Of a stretch of DNA of 64,000 nucleotides, positions 1-6,570 are shown in pieces. A model generated the notes under the pieces. It was not told the origin of the DNA and searched no databases. It saw nothing but the letters and a program-made list of their open reading frames with translations. Within the stretch, counting starts at the first letter, position 1; each line of letters begins with the position of its first letter. The position numbers and the translations under genes were made by a program. The stretch is from assembly GCF_006717045.1 (NCBI RefSeq), contig NZ_VFPH01000002.1, positions 1,240,001 to 1,304,000 of the forward strand, written 5' to 3'. The DNA comes from Pseudonocardia cypriaca (lineage in GTDB: Bacteria; Actinomycetota; Actinomycetes; Mycobacteriales; Pseudonocardiaceae).

Positions 1-710
1 CAGATCACGCTGTCGATGACGAGCAGGACCCCGTGCCGGGTGCAGATCTCGCGCACGCGCTCGATGTAGCCGGGCGGCGGCGGGTACACCCCGCCCGCCC
101 CGATCACCGGCTCGACGAAGAACGCGGCCACGCGCCCCGGCCCGATCCGCTCGATCTCGGCGTCGAGCGCCTCCGGGTCGTCCCACTCCACCTGCACGAC
201 GTCGGGCACGAACGGCGCGGCGAGCCGGTTGGCGGGGATGCCGGCGAGCGCGGTGCCGAAGCCGTGCGTGCCGTGGTAGGCGTGGCGCCGGCTGACCAGC
301 ACCGTGCGCTCCGGCTGCCCGGTGCGTGCGAAGTACTCGCGGGCGATCTTCGCGGCGGTGTCGATCGCCTCCCCGCCCCCGTTGACCAGGAAGATCTTGG
401 CCCCCGGGACGGGGGCGAGACCGGCGAGCCTGCGGGTCAGCTCCAGCGCAGGACGGTTCGCGAAGTCGGTGAACGTGTGGTAGGTCGCCAGCTCGCTCAT
501 CTGCGCCGCGACGGCCTCGGCGATCTCGCGCCGCCCGTGGCCGACGTTGACGCACCACAGGCTCGCCGTGGCGTCCAGGTAGCGGTTCCCCGCCTCGTCC
601 CAGAGCCAGACGTCCTCGCCACGCGTGACCACGAACTCGCCGTGGCGCACAGCGCCCATCGCAGCGAACGGATGCCAGAAAGCGGTGTCGGTCGCGTCCA
701 CGTCACTCAT
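1..710 (-). CDS. Class III (PLP) aminotransferase, partial
   Basis: This is the N-terminal part, about 236 codons, of a fold-type I, class III aminotransferase; the gene runs off the left edge. The protein begins MSDVDATDTAFWHPFAAMG. It shows the family order: an N-terminal WHPFA segment, the phosphate-binding segment with NGGGEAIDTAAKIAR, the SRRHAYHGTHGFGTAL stretch, and the VEPVIGAGGVYPPP loop ahead of the conserved Asp of the cofactor site (LLVIDSV at the edge). The catalytic lysine lies outside the window. Such enzymes move an amino group from an omega-amino or diamino substrate to pyruvate or 2-oxoglutarate. It is the last visible gene of a long leftward run, 21 bases after the DUF5709 gene. 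The substrate cannot be told from sequence. Confidence 0.9.
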   Translation of the reverse strand, partial: MSDVDATDTAFWHPFAAMGAVRHGEFVVTRGEDVWLWDEAGNRYLDATASLWCVNVGHGRREIAEAVAAQMSELATYHTFTDFANRPALELTRRLAGLAPVPGAKIFLVNGGGEAIDTAAKIAREYFARTGQPERTVLVSRRHAYHGTHGFGTALAGIPANRLAAPFVPDVVQVEWDDPEALDAEIERIGPGRVAAFFVEPVIGAGGVYPPPPGYIERVREICTRHGVLLVIDSVI

Positions 711-731
711 GCCGGTGACGTTACGCGGGGA

Positions 732-1166
732 TCAGTCGTCCAGCCTGCGTTCCTCGGTGACCACGTGCACCGCGGCCTCCTCCGCCGACGCCGCTCCCCC
801 GTCGATGCCCGCGTCGAGCGCGTACAGCTCCTCGTCGTCGTCGAACGTGCCGCCCGCCGCCACGAGCCGGCCGGCGCGCACGTCGCCGACCTCGTCGTCG
901 AGCAGCTCGCCGTCGGTGTCGGAGGCGTCCCCCAGATCGTCGCCCAGCCACTCCTCGCCGTCCGGGAGCTCGCGCGCGAGCCGCGCGTCGAGGGGCTCGT
1001 CGCCCGCCTCCTCGCGGGCCGTGGTGCCCCAGCCGGTGCTCGCCCACGGCTTCTCGGCAGGCGACCAGCCCTCGTCGAGCACGTCACCGACGCCGCGGTC
1101 GTCCAGGCTGTCCTCCGGCTCGAGGACTCCGGAGTCGTCCTCGTCGGAGCGGTTCTCGGGATCCAT
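732..1166 (-). CDS. DUF5709 family protein
   Basis: A 144-residue, strongly acidic protein rich in Asp and Glu, recognised as DUF5709 from its block order: VLDEGWSPAEKP near residue 30, then REEAGDEPLDARLARELPD, then DEVGDVRAGRLVA near 95, and the ending GIDGGAASAEEAAVHV. The family is restricted to actinobacteria and has no known function. No membrane segment or signal peptide is seen. The ATG is clear and lies 18 bases after the PucR gene on the same strand, so it may be read through from the upstream catabolic genes. The family is often found in unrelated contexts, so its place here need not be functional. Confidence 0.85.
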   Translation of the reverse strand: MDPENRSDEDDSGVLEPEDSLDDRGVGDVLDEGWSPAEKPWASTGWGTTAREEAGDEPLDARLARELPDGEEWLGDDLGDASDTDGELLDDEVGDVRAGRLVAAGGTFDDDEELYALDAGIDGGAASAEEAAVHVVTEERRLDD

Positions 1167-1184
1167 GGGTGAACCCTTTCACGG

Positions 1185-2345
1185 TCAGCGGAGGCACTCC
1201 AGGGCGAGGAGCACCACGGCCGCGTCGGTCGGCACCGTGACGTCCCGCCCGGTGAGCTCGGCGAACCGGCGCAGGCGGTTGAGCACGGTGTTGCGGTGGC
1301 AGTACAGCCGGGCCGCGACCTGCGCGACCGAACCCGTGGTGGCGTAGGCGCGCACGGCCGCCAGCAGCCGCTCCCGCTCCCGGTGCGGCACCTCGGCGAG
1401 CCCACCGAGCTCGCTCCGCACGAGCTCGGCGGCGGTGTCGGTCAGGCGCGCGGCGGCGAGGGGCAGCCAGGCGTCGGTGAGCTCTCGCGGGCCTGCCGTC
1501 CCCGTCGAGACGTCGACGATCTCGCCCGCGATCCGGGCGCTGTGCGGCACGTCGGCGAGGCCGTGCGCCAGCGGGCCCACCCCGCACGGCACCCCGGCCA
1601 GCGCGGCGCGCACCGGCGCACCCGTCCCGCCCTCCCAGCGCGCGATCAGCACGACGTGTCGCCCGGTGGTCTGCACGTGCACCATCCGCCCGTCCGCCCC
1701 GAGGCGGTCGGCCGCCCGCCGCAAGCCCGGGCCCGCGGCGGCCGTCGCTGCGGCGACGAGCAGGTCGGCGTCCACGTCGACGTCGAGCGCGACCGCCAGC
1801 CGCTTCACCTCGTCGGGGTCGGGGTCACGGCCCGCGAGCAGGGAGGCGACGAGCATCGTGCGCTCGCCCTGCCGCTCGCGGGCGAGCAGCGCCGCCTCGG
1901 CCTGGTAGCTCACCTGGATCTGGGTGGTGTAGTCCTCGACCGCGGCCCACACGTCCTCGACGTGGGCGACCAGGAGCGGCTCCTCGGCGGGCTCCGCCCG
2001 CTCGACGAGACCGGCCCACAGCACCCGGAAGTCCAGCCGCACCGCCGTGAGCAGGTCGTTCAGCGGGACGCCCCGGCGCGCCCTGTCCCGGCCGATCGAC
2101 GGGCCGATGTCGATCAGCCGCTCCGGGACGGGCTGTCCGGCCACGCGGCGCAGCAGGTAGTCGAAGGTGCGGTCGGCGTCGGCCTCGAGCACCTCGTGCG
2201 GCACCACCCCGCGCCCGTACGGGCCGATGGCGCGCACGCGGTCGACGAACTCGGTGACGAGCGCGTCGGCGTCGGCGCGGAGCCGCCCGACCAGCGCGGT
2301 CCAGCGGGCGGCCGCAGGGTCGTCACGGGGTTGCGGCATCCGCAC
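1185..2345 (-). CDS. PucR-family transcriptional regulator
   Basis: A regulator of about 386 residues. The N-terminal 150 residues look like an RsbRD-type helical sensor domain (VEDYTTQIQVSYQAEAALLA near its end). A middle degenerate GGDEF-like (CdaR) domain follows. The C-terminal 60 residues carry the PucR helix-turn-helix, with the typical TTGSVAQVAARLYCHRNTV and LNRLRRFAELTGRD. PucR proteins commonly control purine, allantoin and other nitrogen-compound catabolism. The gene follows AHS2 by 23 bases in the same direction, so it probably controls the molybdenum hydroxylase/carboxylase operon in which it sits. Starts at GTG 2345 or ATG 2339 are both possible; no clear ribosome binding site separates them. 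Confidence 0.88.
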   Translation of the reverse strand: MRMPQPRDDPAAARWTALVGRLRADADALVTEFVDRVRAIGPYGRGVVPHEVLEADADRTFDYLLRRVAGQPVPERLIDIGPSIGRDRARRGVPLNDLLTAVRLDFRVLWAGLVERAEPAEEPLLVAHVEDVWAAVEDYTTQIQVSYQAEAALLARERQGERTMLVASLLAGRDPDPDEVKRLAVALDVDVDADLLVAAATAAAGPGLRRAADRLGADGRMVHVQTTGRHVVLIARWEGGTGAPVRAALAGVPCGVGPLAHGLADVPHSARIAGEIVDVSTGTAGPRELTDAWLPLAAARLTDTAAELVRSELGGLAEVPHRERERLLAAVRAYATTGSVAQVAARLYCHRNTVLNRLRRFAELTGRDVTVPTDAAVVLLALECLR

Positions 2346-2368
2346 ACGTTAAGGGGCACCGCCCGAGG

Positions 2369-3337
2369 TCAGCTCCCGAGCGCCTCCGCGAGCCGCCGGG
2401 TGCGCTTGCGGTAGTCGGACCGGGTGGCGAGAGCGCCGTCCAGGTCGACCTCGACGAACCTGGTGCGGGTCTTCGGCGCCGACTGGGCCACGAGGTCGAG
2501 GTCGCCGGACAGCACCGTCGCGATCATCATGTAGCCGCCGCCGGAGACGGCGTCGCGGTGCAGGATGATCGGCTCGACGCTGCCCGGAACCTGGATCGAG
2601 CCGATCGGGTACGGCGCGTCCACGATGTTCGACGGGTCCTGCCCGGCGCCGAACGGGGGCTCGCGCGGCACCGTCTCCAGCTCCGGGCCCGCGTAGCGGA
2701 AGCCGATGCGGTCGGCGACCGGCGTGAGGTCCCACGTGCTGTCGAGGAAGGCCGCGCGGCCGGCCTCGCTGAGGCGGTGGTCGTAGAGGCCCATGACGAC
2801 CCTGACCTCGATGTCCTTCGCCACGTTCGGCCGCAGGTCGGCTGGCACGCTCCGGCCGGGGGACGCTCCCGGGGCGGAGCCGACCGGCAGCCGGTCCCCC
2901 GCCGCGAGCGGCCGGCCGGAGAAGCCGCCGAGCGCCCCGAGGGCGTAGGTCGAGCGGCTGCCCAGCACCTCGGGCACGTCGATCCCACCGGAGACGGCGA
3001 TGTACGCCCGTGCCCCCGCCGTGAGGTAGGCGAAGCTCAGCACGTCACCCGCAGACACCGGGAACGACTCCCACAGCGGGCGTTCCTCGCCGTTCACCTT
3101 CGGCACCATGCTCGCGCCCGCGACGGCGACCACGGCGTCGTCGGTGAACGCCAGCTCCGGACCCATGTAGACCGCCTCGAGCACCGCGGCGCCCGCCGGG
3201 TTGCCGACGAGCAGGTTCGCCGCGCGCAGCGAGTACTGGTCGAGCGCGCCCGACGGCGGGATGCCCAGGTGGTAGTAGCCGGTCCGGCCGGCGTCCTGCA
3301 CGGTGGTGGACAGCCCTGGCTTGAGCACCTCGATCAC
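2369..3337 (-). CDS. AHS2/KipA-type carboxyltransferase subunit (PxpC-like)
   Basis: A 322-residue CT_A_B (AHS2, KipA) domain protein starting at a GTG whose last two bases overlap the stop of the AHS1 gene (GTGA junction). Family marks: EVLKPGLSTTVQDAGR at the start, GIPPSGALDQYSLRAANLL near 25, GGIDVPEVLGSRSTYALGAL near 120, and a C-terminal segment containing GSIQVPGSVEPIILHRDAVSGGGY. In PxpABC this family is one subunit of 5-oxoprolinase; in urea carboxylase the same fold is the first half of the carboxyltransferase domain. Here it sits with AHS1, biotin carboxylase and biotin carrier genes, so a role as half of a split carboxyltransferase is the better guess. Substrate unknown. Confidence 0.85.
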   Translation of the reverse strand: MIEVLKPGLSTTVQDAGRTGYYHLGIPPSGALDQYSLRAANLLVGNPAGAAVLEAVYMGPELAFTDDAVVAVAGASMVPKVNGEERPLWESFPVSAGDVLSFAYLTAGARAYIAVSGGIDVPEVLGSRSTYALGALGGFSGRPLAAGDRLPVGSAPGASPGRSVPADLRPNVAKDIEVRVVMGLYDHRLSEAGRAAFLDSTWDLTPVADRIGFRYAGPELETVPREPPFGAGQDPSNIVDAPYPIGSIQVPGSVEPIILHRDAVSGGGYMMIATVLSGDLDLVAQSAPKTRTRFVEVDLDGALATRSDYRKRTRRLAEALGS

Positions 3338-4227
3338 TTCAGGACCTCCAGTAGCCGGGCGTTGTAGCCGTCGGGGTCGTCGAGGAACGACTGCAGGTGG
3401 AACTCGACGGGGCGCGCCGTGACGTGGAACGTCCCGGCCTCCACCTCCGCGAGCAGCTCGTCGTAGCGCTCCCGGTCGATGGGCGCGAACTTCACGATGT
3501 CGGCGGGCCGGAACAGCACCATGAAGTCGGTGAAGTCGGGCAGCGACTGGGTGGGGTCGTAGATCGGGGCGGGCGTGATGCCGAGCATCTGGTAGCCGCC
3601 CGCTCCGCGCACCGAGTAGATGCAGGCGAAGCAGCCCCCGTAGCCGACGGTCTGCTTCGGGGTGTCGGTGCGCGGACGCAGGTACTTCGGCACGATGATC
3701 TGCCGTTCCCGCGGCACCATCTGGAAGAGGAACGGCAGCCCGGCCACGAACCCGACCATCGAGGTGAACCACGGGGAGCCGGAGTGGGCGGCGATGAAGT
3801 CGTCCACGCCACCGTAGCCGTTGATGCGGGCCGCGTACTCGATGTCGGTGGCGTTCGGGTCCTGGTGGCGGTCGCGGAACCGCATGAGGGTCTCGGTGGT
3901 CCACGGGTCGCGGTAGAGCACCGGGACCTCCAGCACCCGGGTGGACAGCGCGAGCTCGTGCGCGTCCCCGACCTGCTGCTCCAGGTCCTGCAGCAGCGCG
4001 AGCAGCTCGGCGGGCTCCAGCACGTCCGGGTCGTACTGCACCTGGTAGGACGCGTTCGCCGGGCAGATCTCCAGCACGCCGTCGGGCCGCGCGTCGGAGA
4101 GCTTCTTCGTGATCGCCATGGCCCGGAAGTTGGCCTGCAGGCTCATCTCCTCGGCCAGCTCGACGAAGATGAACTCGTCGCCACCCCAGCTGTAGCGGGC
4201 GGGCTGGACCTCGGTCATCGCGGTCAT
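3334..4227 (-). CDS. AHS1/KipI-type carboxyltransferase subunit, urea-carboxylase-like
   Basis: A 297-residue CT_C_D (AHS1) protein, clearly longer than typical PxpB/KipI (about 220-240). From family memory it resembles the second half of the urea carboxylase CT domain more than KipI: VLEVPVLYRDP (98-108), DIEYAARING (128-137), KYLRPRTDTP (181-190), GGCFACIYSVRGAGGYQ (197-213), and a C-terminal extension of about 45 residues with VEFHLQSFLDD. KipI proteins usually have a GQTGIYP-type segment where this has CFACIYS. It starts at ATG in an ATGA overlap with accC and ends in a GTGA overlap with AHS2, so translation is probably coupled. Predicted to transfer carboxyl from biotin to an amide or lactam nitrogen; the reaction is inference. 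Confidence 0.87.
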   Translation of the reverse strand: MTAMTEVQPARYSWGGDEFIFVELAEEMSLQANFRAMAITKKLSDARPDGVLEICPANASYQVQYDPDVLEPAELLALLQDLEQQVGDAHELALSTRVLEVPVLYRDPWTTETLMRFRDRHQDPNATDIEYAARINGYGGVDDFIAAHSGSPWFTSMVGFVAGLPFLFQMVPRERQIIVPKYLRPRTDTPKQTVGYGGCFACIYSVRGAGGYQMLGITPAPIYDPTQSLPDFTDFMVLFRPADIVKFAPIDRERYDELLAEVEAGTFHVTARPVEFHLQSFLDDPDGYNARLLEVLK

Positions 4228-5582
4228 GCCGTCGGCTCCTCACGGTCGGACAACCACTGCTCCAACGTCCCGGTGTGGAACTCCCCCGCCGCGAACCACG
4301 GCTGGTCGAGGATCTCGGTGTGCAGCCCGGCCGTCGTCGGGACGCCCTCGACGGCGAACTCCGCGAGCGCCCGGCGGGAGCGGCGGATGGCGGTCTCCCG
4401 GTCCTCGCCCCACACCACGACCTTCGCCAGCAGCGAGTCGTAGAACGGCGGGACCGTGACGTCGGGCTCCAGCCAGGTGTCGACGCGGACCCACGGCCCG
4501 GCCGGCAGCTCCACCCGCCCGACCTTCCCCGGCGAGGGCATGAACCCGCGCGCCGGGTCCTCGGCGTTCACCCGGAACTCGATCGCCCACCCGCGGGCCG
4601 CGATGCCGTCCTGCCCGTGGGGCAGCCGCTCGCCACCTGCGATCCGCAGCTGCTCGGTGACCAGGTCGATCCCGGTGACGAGCTCGGTGGTCGGGTGCTC
4701 CACCTGGATGCGGGTGTTCATCTCGATGAAGAAGAACGCGTGCGTCTCGTCGTCCACCAGGAACTCGACGGTGCCCGCGCTGCGGTAGCCGACCTCGCGG
4801 GCGAGCCGCACGGCCGCTGCCGTCATCGCGTCGCGCACCCCCGCGTCGATGCCCGGCGCGAGCGCCTCCTCCACCACCTTCTGCCTGCGCCGCTGCAGCG
4901 AGCACTCCCGCTCGAAAAGGTGCACGGCGTCCGTGCCGTCGCCGAGAACCTGCACCTCGACGTGGCGGGCCCGGCGCACGAAGCGCTCCAGGTACATCCG
5001 CCCGTCGCCGAAGGCGCTCGACGCCTCCCGGGACGCGGCCGGGAACGCGGTGCGCAGGCCGGCCTCGTCCTCGACGACGCGGATGCCGCGCCCGCCCCCA
5101 CCTGCCGCGGCCTTGAGCATCACCGGGTAGCCGACGTCCGCGGCGGCGGCGACCGCCGCGGCCACGTCATCGACGCCGCCCGGCGTGCCCGGCACCGTCG
5201 GAACGCCCGCTGCGGCGGCGACCTGGCGGGCCCGGACCTTGTCGCCCATCTGGTCGATCACGGCGGCGTCCGGGCCGACGAACGCGAGCCCGGCGTCGGC
5301 GACGGCCGCGGCGAACCCGGCCCGCTCGGACAGGAACCCGTAGCCGGGGTGCACGGCGTCGGCGCCCGCCGAGCGCGCCGCCTCGATGATCGCGTCGACG
5401 ACGAGGTAGCTCTTGCCCGCGGGCGGCGGCCCGATCTCCACCGCCGCGTCGGCCAGTCGGACGTGCCTGGCCTCGGCGTCGGCCGTGCTGTGCACCGCCA
5501 CCGTGGAGATCCCGAGGTCGCGGGCGGCGCGGATGATCCGCACCGCGATCTCACCGCGGTTGGCGACGAGGAGCCGTTTCAC
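4224..5582 (-). CDS. accC: Biotin carboxylase (acetyl-CoA carboxylase AccC-type)
   Basis: A 452-residue biotin carboxylase of the usual length. The N-terminal domain starts KRLLVANRGEIAVRII and contains HPGYGFLSERAGF. The ATP-grasp domain has the glycine-rich loop KAAAGGGGRGIRVV, then ERECSLQRRRQKVVEEAL, and the catalytic EMNTRIQVEHPTTELVTG. It makes carboxybiotin on a carrier protein from ATP and bicarbonate. The GTG start overlaps the stop of the carrier gene (GTGA), and its own stop overlaps AHS1 (ATGA). It is therefore very likely dedicated to this operon rather than to fatty-acid synthesis, because no acyl-CoA carboxyltransferase is present. Confidence 0.93.
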   Translation of the reverse strand: MKRLLVANRGEIAVRIIRAARDLGISTVAVHSTADAEARHVRLADAAVEIGPPPAGKSYLVVDAIIEAARSAGADAVHPGYGFLSERAGFAAAVADAGLAFVGPDAAVIDQMGDKVRARQVAAAAGVPTVPGTPGGVDDVAAAVAAAADVGYPVMLKAAAGGGGRGIRVVEDEAGLRTAFPAASREASSAFGDGRMYLERFVRRARHVEVQVLGDGTDAVHLFERECSLQRRRQKVVEEALAPGIDAGVRDAMTAAAVRLAREVGYRSAGTVEFLVDDETHAFFFIEMNTRIQVEHPTTELVTGIDLVTEQLRIAGGERLPHGQDGIAARGWAIEFRVNAEDPARGFMPSPGKVGRVELPAGPWVRVDTWLEPDVTVPPFYDSLLAKVVVWGEDRETAIRRSRRALAEFAVEGVPTTAGLHTEILDQPWFAAGEFHTGTLEQWLSDREEPTA

Positions 5583-5824
5583 CCGGCCTCGATCACCGCG
5601 ACCGCCTGGCCAGCGTCGACGACGTCCTCGTTCTCGACGAGGAACTCCACGAGCGTGCCCGCCGCGCCTGCCGGGACCGGGTGGAAGGACTTCATGACCT
5701 CGACGAGGCAGACCGTGTCGTCGGCCCCGATGGTCTGGCCCTCCTTCGCGTACACGTCGCTGTCGGGGTCGGGTCGGCGGTAGAAGACACCGGGGATCGG
5801 CGAAACGACCTCGTGGCGGCTCAC
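5579..5824 (-). CDS. Biotin carboxyl carrier protein (lipoyl/biotinyl domain)
   Basis: A free-standing 81-residue biotinyl domain. The biotin lysine lies in LVEVMKSFHPV, with the hairpin ending VENEDVVDAGQAVAVIEAG. The GTG start at 5824 is preceded by a good ribosome binding site (GAGAGGAG) five bases upstream; an upstream in-frame extension would run into the PxpA-like gene and has no family resemblance. It lacks the long Ala/Pro linker of AccB proteins, being just the swinging domain. It lies 11 bases after the PxpA-like gene and overlaps accC by four bases. It is expected to carry CO2 between the biotin carboxylase and the AHS1/AHS2 pair. Confidence 0.9.
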   Translation of the reverse strand: MSRHEVVSPIPGVFYRRPDPDSDVYAKEGQTIGADDTVCLVEVMKSFHPVPAGAAGTLVEFLVENEDVVDAGQAVAVIEAG

Positions 5825-5835
5825 GCGGGCTCCTC

Positions 5836-6558
5836 TCAGCTCAGGTGGGGACGCAGCGCCTCGTGAACGGCTTTCGCGAGGTCGACGGCATTGGGGGTGT
5901 CGGAGTGCACGCAGACGCAGTCGGCCCGCACCGGGATCTCGGTGCCGTCGACGGCGGTGGCGACGCCGTCGGTGACGGCCCGCACCGCCTTCTGCGCCGA
6001 TGAGCCCGGGTCGAACGCGGCGTGCTCCCGGGTGATGATCAGCGAGCCGTCCGGGCGGTAGTCGAGGTCGGCGTAGTACTCGGAGATGAACCCGCCGGGG
6101 CTCGCGCCCCAAACCTTCTCGTGCACGGTGCCCGCCATGCCCATCAGCGGCACGCCGAACACCGCGGCCGCGTCGGCGACGGCCTCGGCGACCTGTTCGT
6201 CGCGGGCCGCCATCCCGTACAGCGAACCGTGTGGCTTGACGTGGTTGAGCTCCATCCCCTGCTCGCGCAGGAAGCCGGAGAGCGCGCCGACCTGGTAGAT
6301 CACGGCGGCGGTCAGCTCGTCGCGCTCCATCTTCATCTCGCGGCGGCCGAAACCCTCGCGGTCGGGCAGCGACGGGTGGGCGCCCACCTTCACCCCGTGC
6401 TCCTTGGCGAGCGCGACCGTCCGCCGCATCACCCGGGGGTCGGAGGCGTGGAAGCCGCAGGCCACGTTCGCGAGCGTGATCCAGGGCATCAGCCCCTCGT
6501 CGTCGCCGCACCGGTAGATGCTGAAGGCCTCGCCCATGTCGCAGTTGATCGCCACCAT
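5836..6558 (-). CDS. LamB/YcsF family protein (PxpA-like 5-oxoprolinase subunit A)
   Basis: A 240-residue LamB/YcsF protein of full family length. Signature segments: INCDMGEAFSIYRCGDDEGL at the N-terminus, ANVACGFHASDP near 30, GVKVGAHPSLPDREGFGRR near 55, NHVKPHGSLYG near 105, and DCVCVHSDTPNA near the C-terminus. PxpA works with PxpB and PxpC to open 5-oxoproline to glutamate with ATP. Here it heads the carrier/carboxylase/AHS1/AHS2 series and follows the molybdenum hydroxylase gene by 12 bases. It may open a ring or amide after activation by the biotin-dependent partners; ordinary 5-oxoproline cleavage remains the alternative, but PxpABC needs no biotin carboxylase. Confidence 0.9.
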   Translation of the reverse strand: MVAINCDMGEAFSIYRCGDDEGLMPWITLANVACGFHASDPRVMRRTVALAKEHGVKVGAHPSLPDREGFGRREMKMERDELTAAVIYQVGALSGFLREQGMELNHVKPHGSLYGMAARDEQVAEAVADAAAVFGVPLMGMAGTVHEKVWGASPGGFISEYYADLDYRPDGSLIITREHAAFDPGSSAQKAVRAVTDGVATAVDGTEIPVRADCVCVHSDTPNAVDLAKAVHEALRPHLS

Positions 6559-6570
6559 GTCGGCCTCCCG

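Noticed and set aside
2369..6558. Plain 5-oxoprolinase pxpABC operon
   Set aside because: A carrier and a biotin carboxylase are embedded with overlaps, and AHS1 has urea-carboxylase-like extensions, so the simple name would hide the main feature; kept as the alternative.
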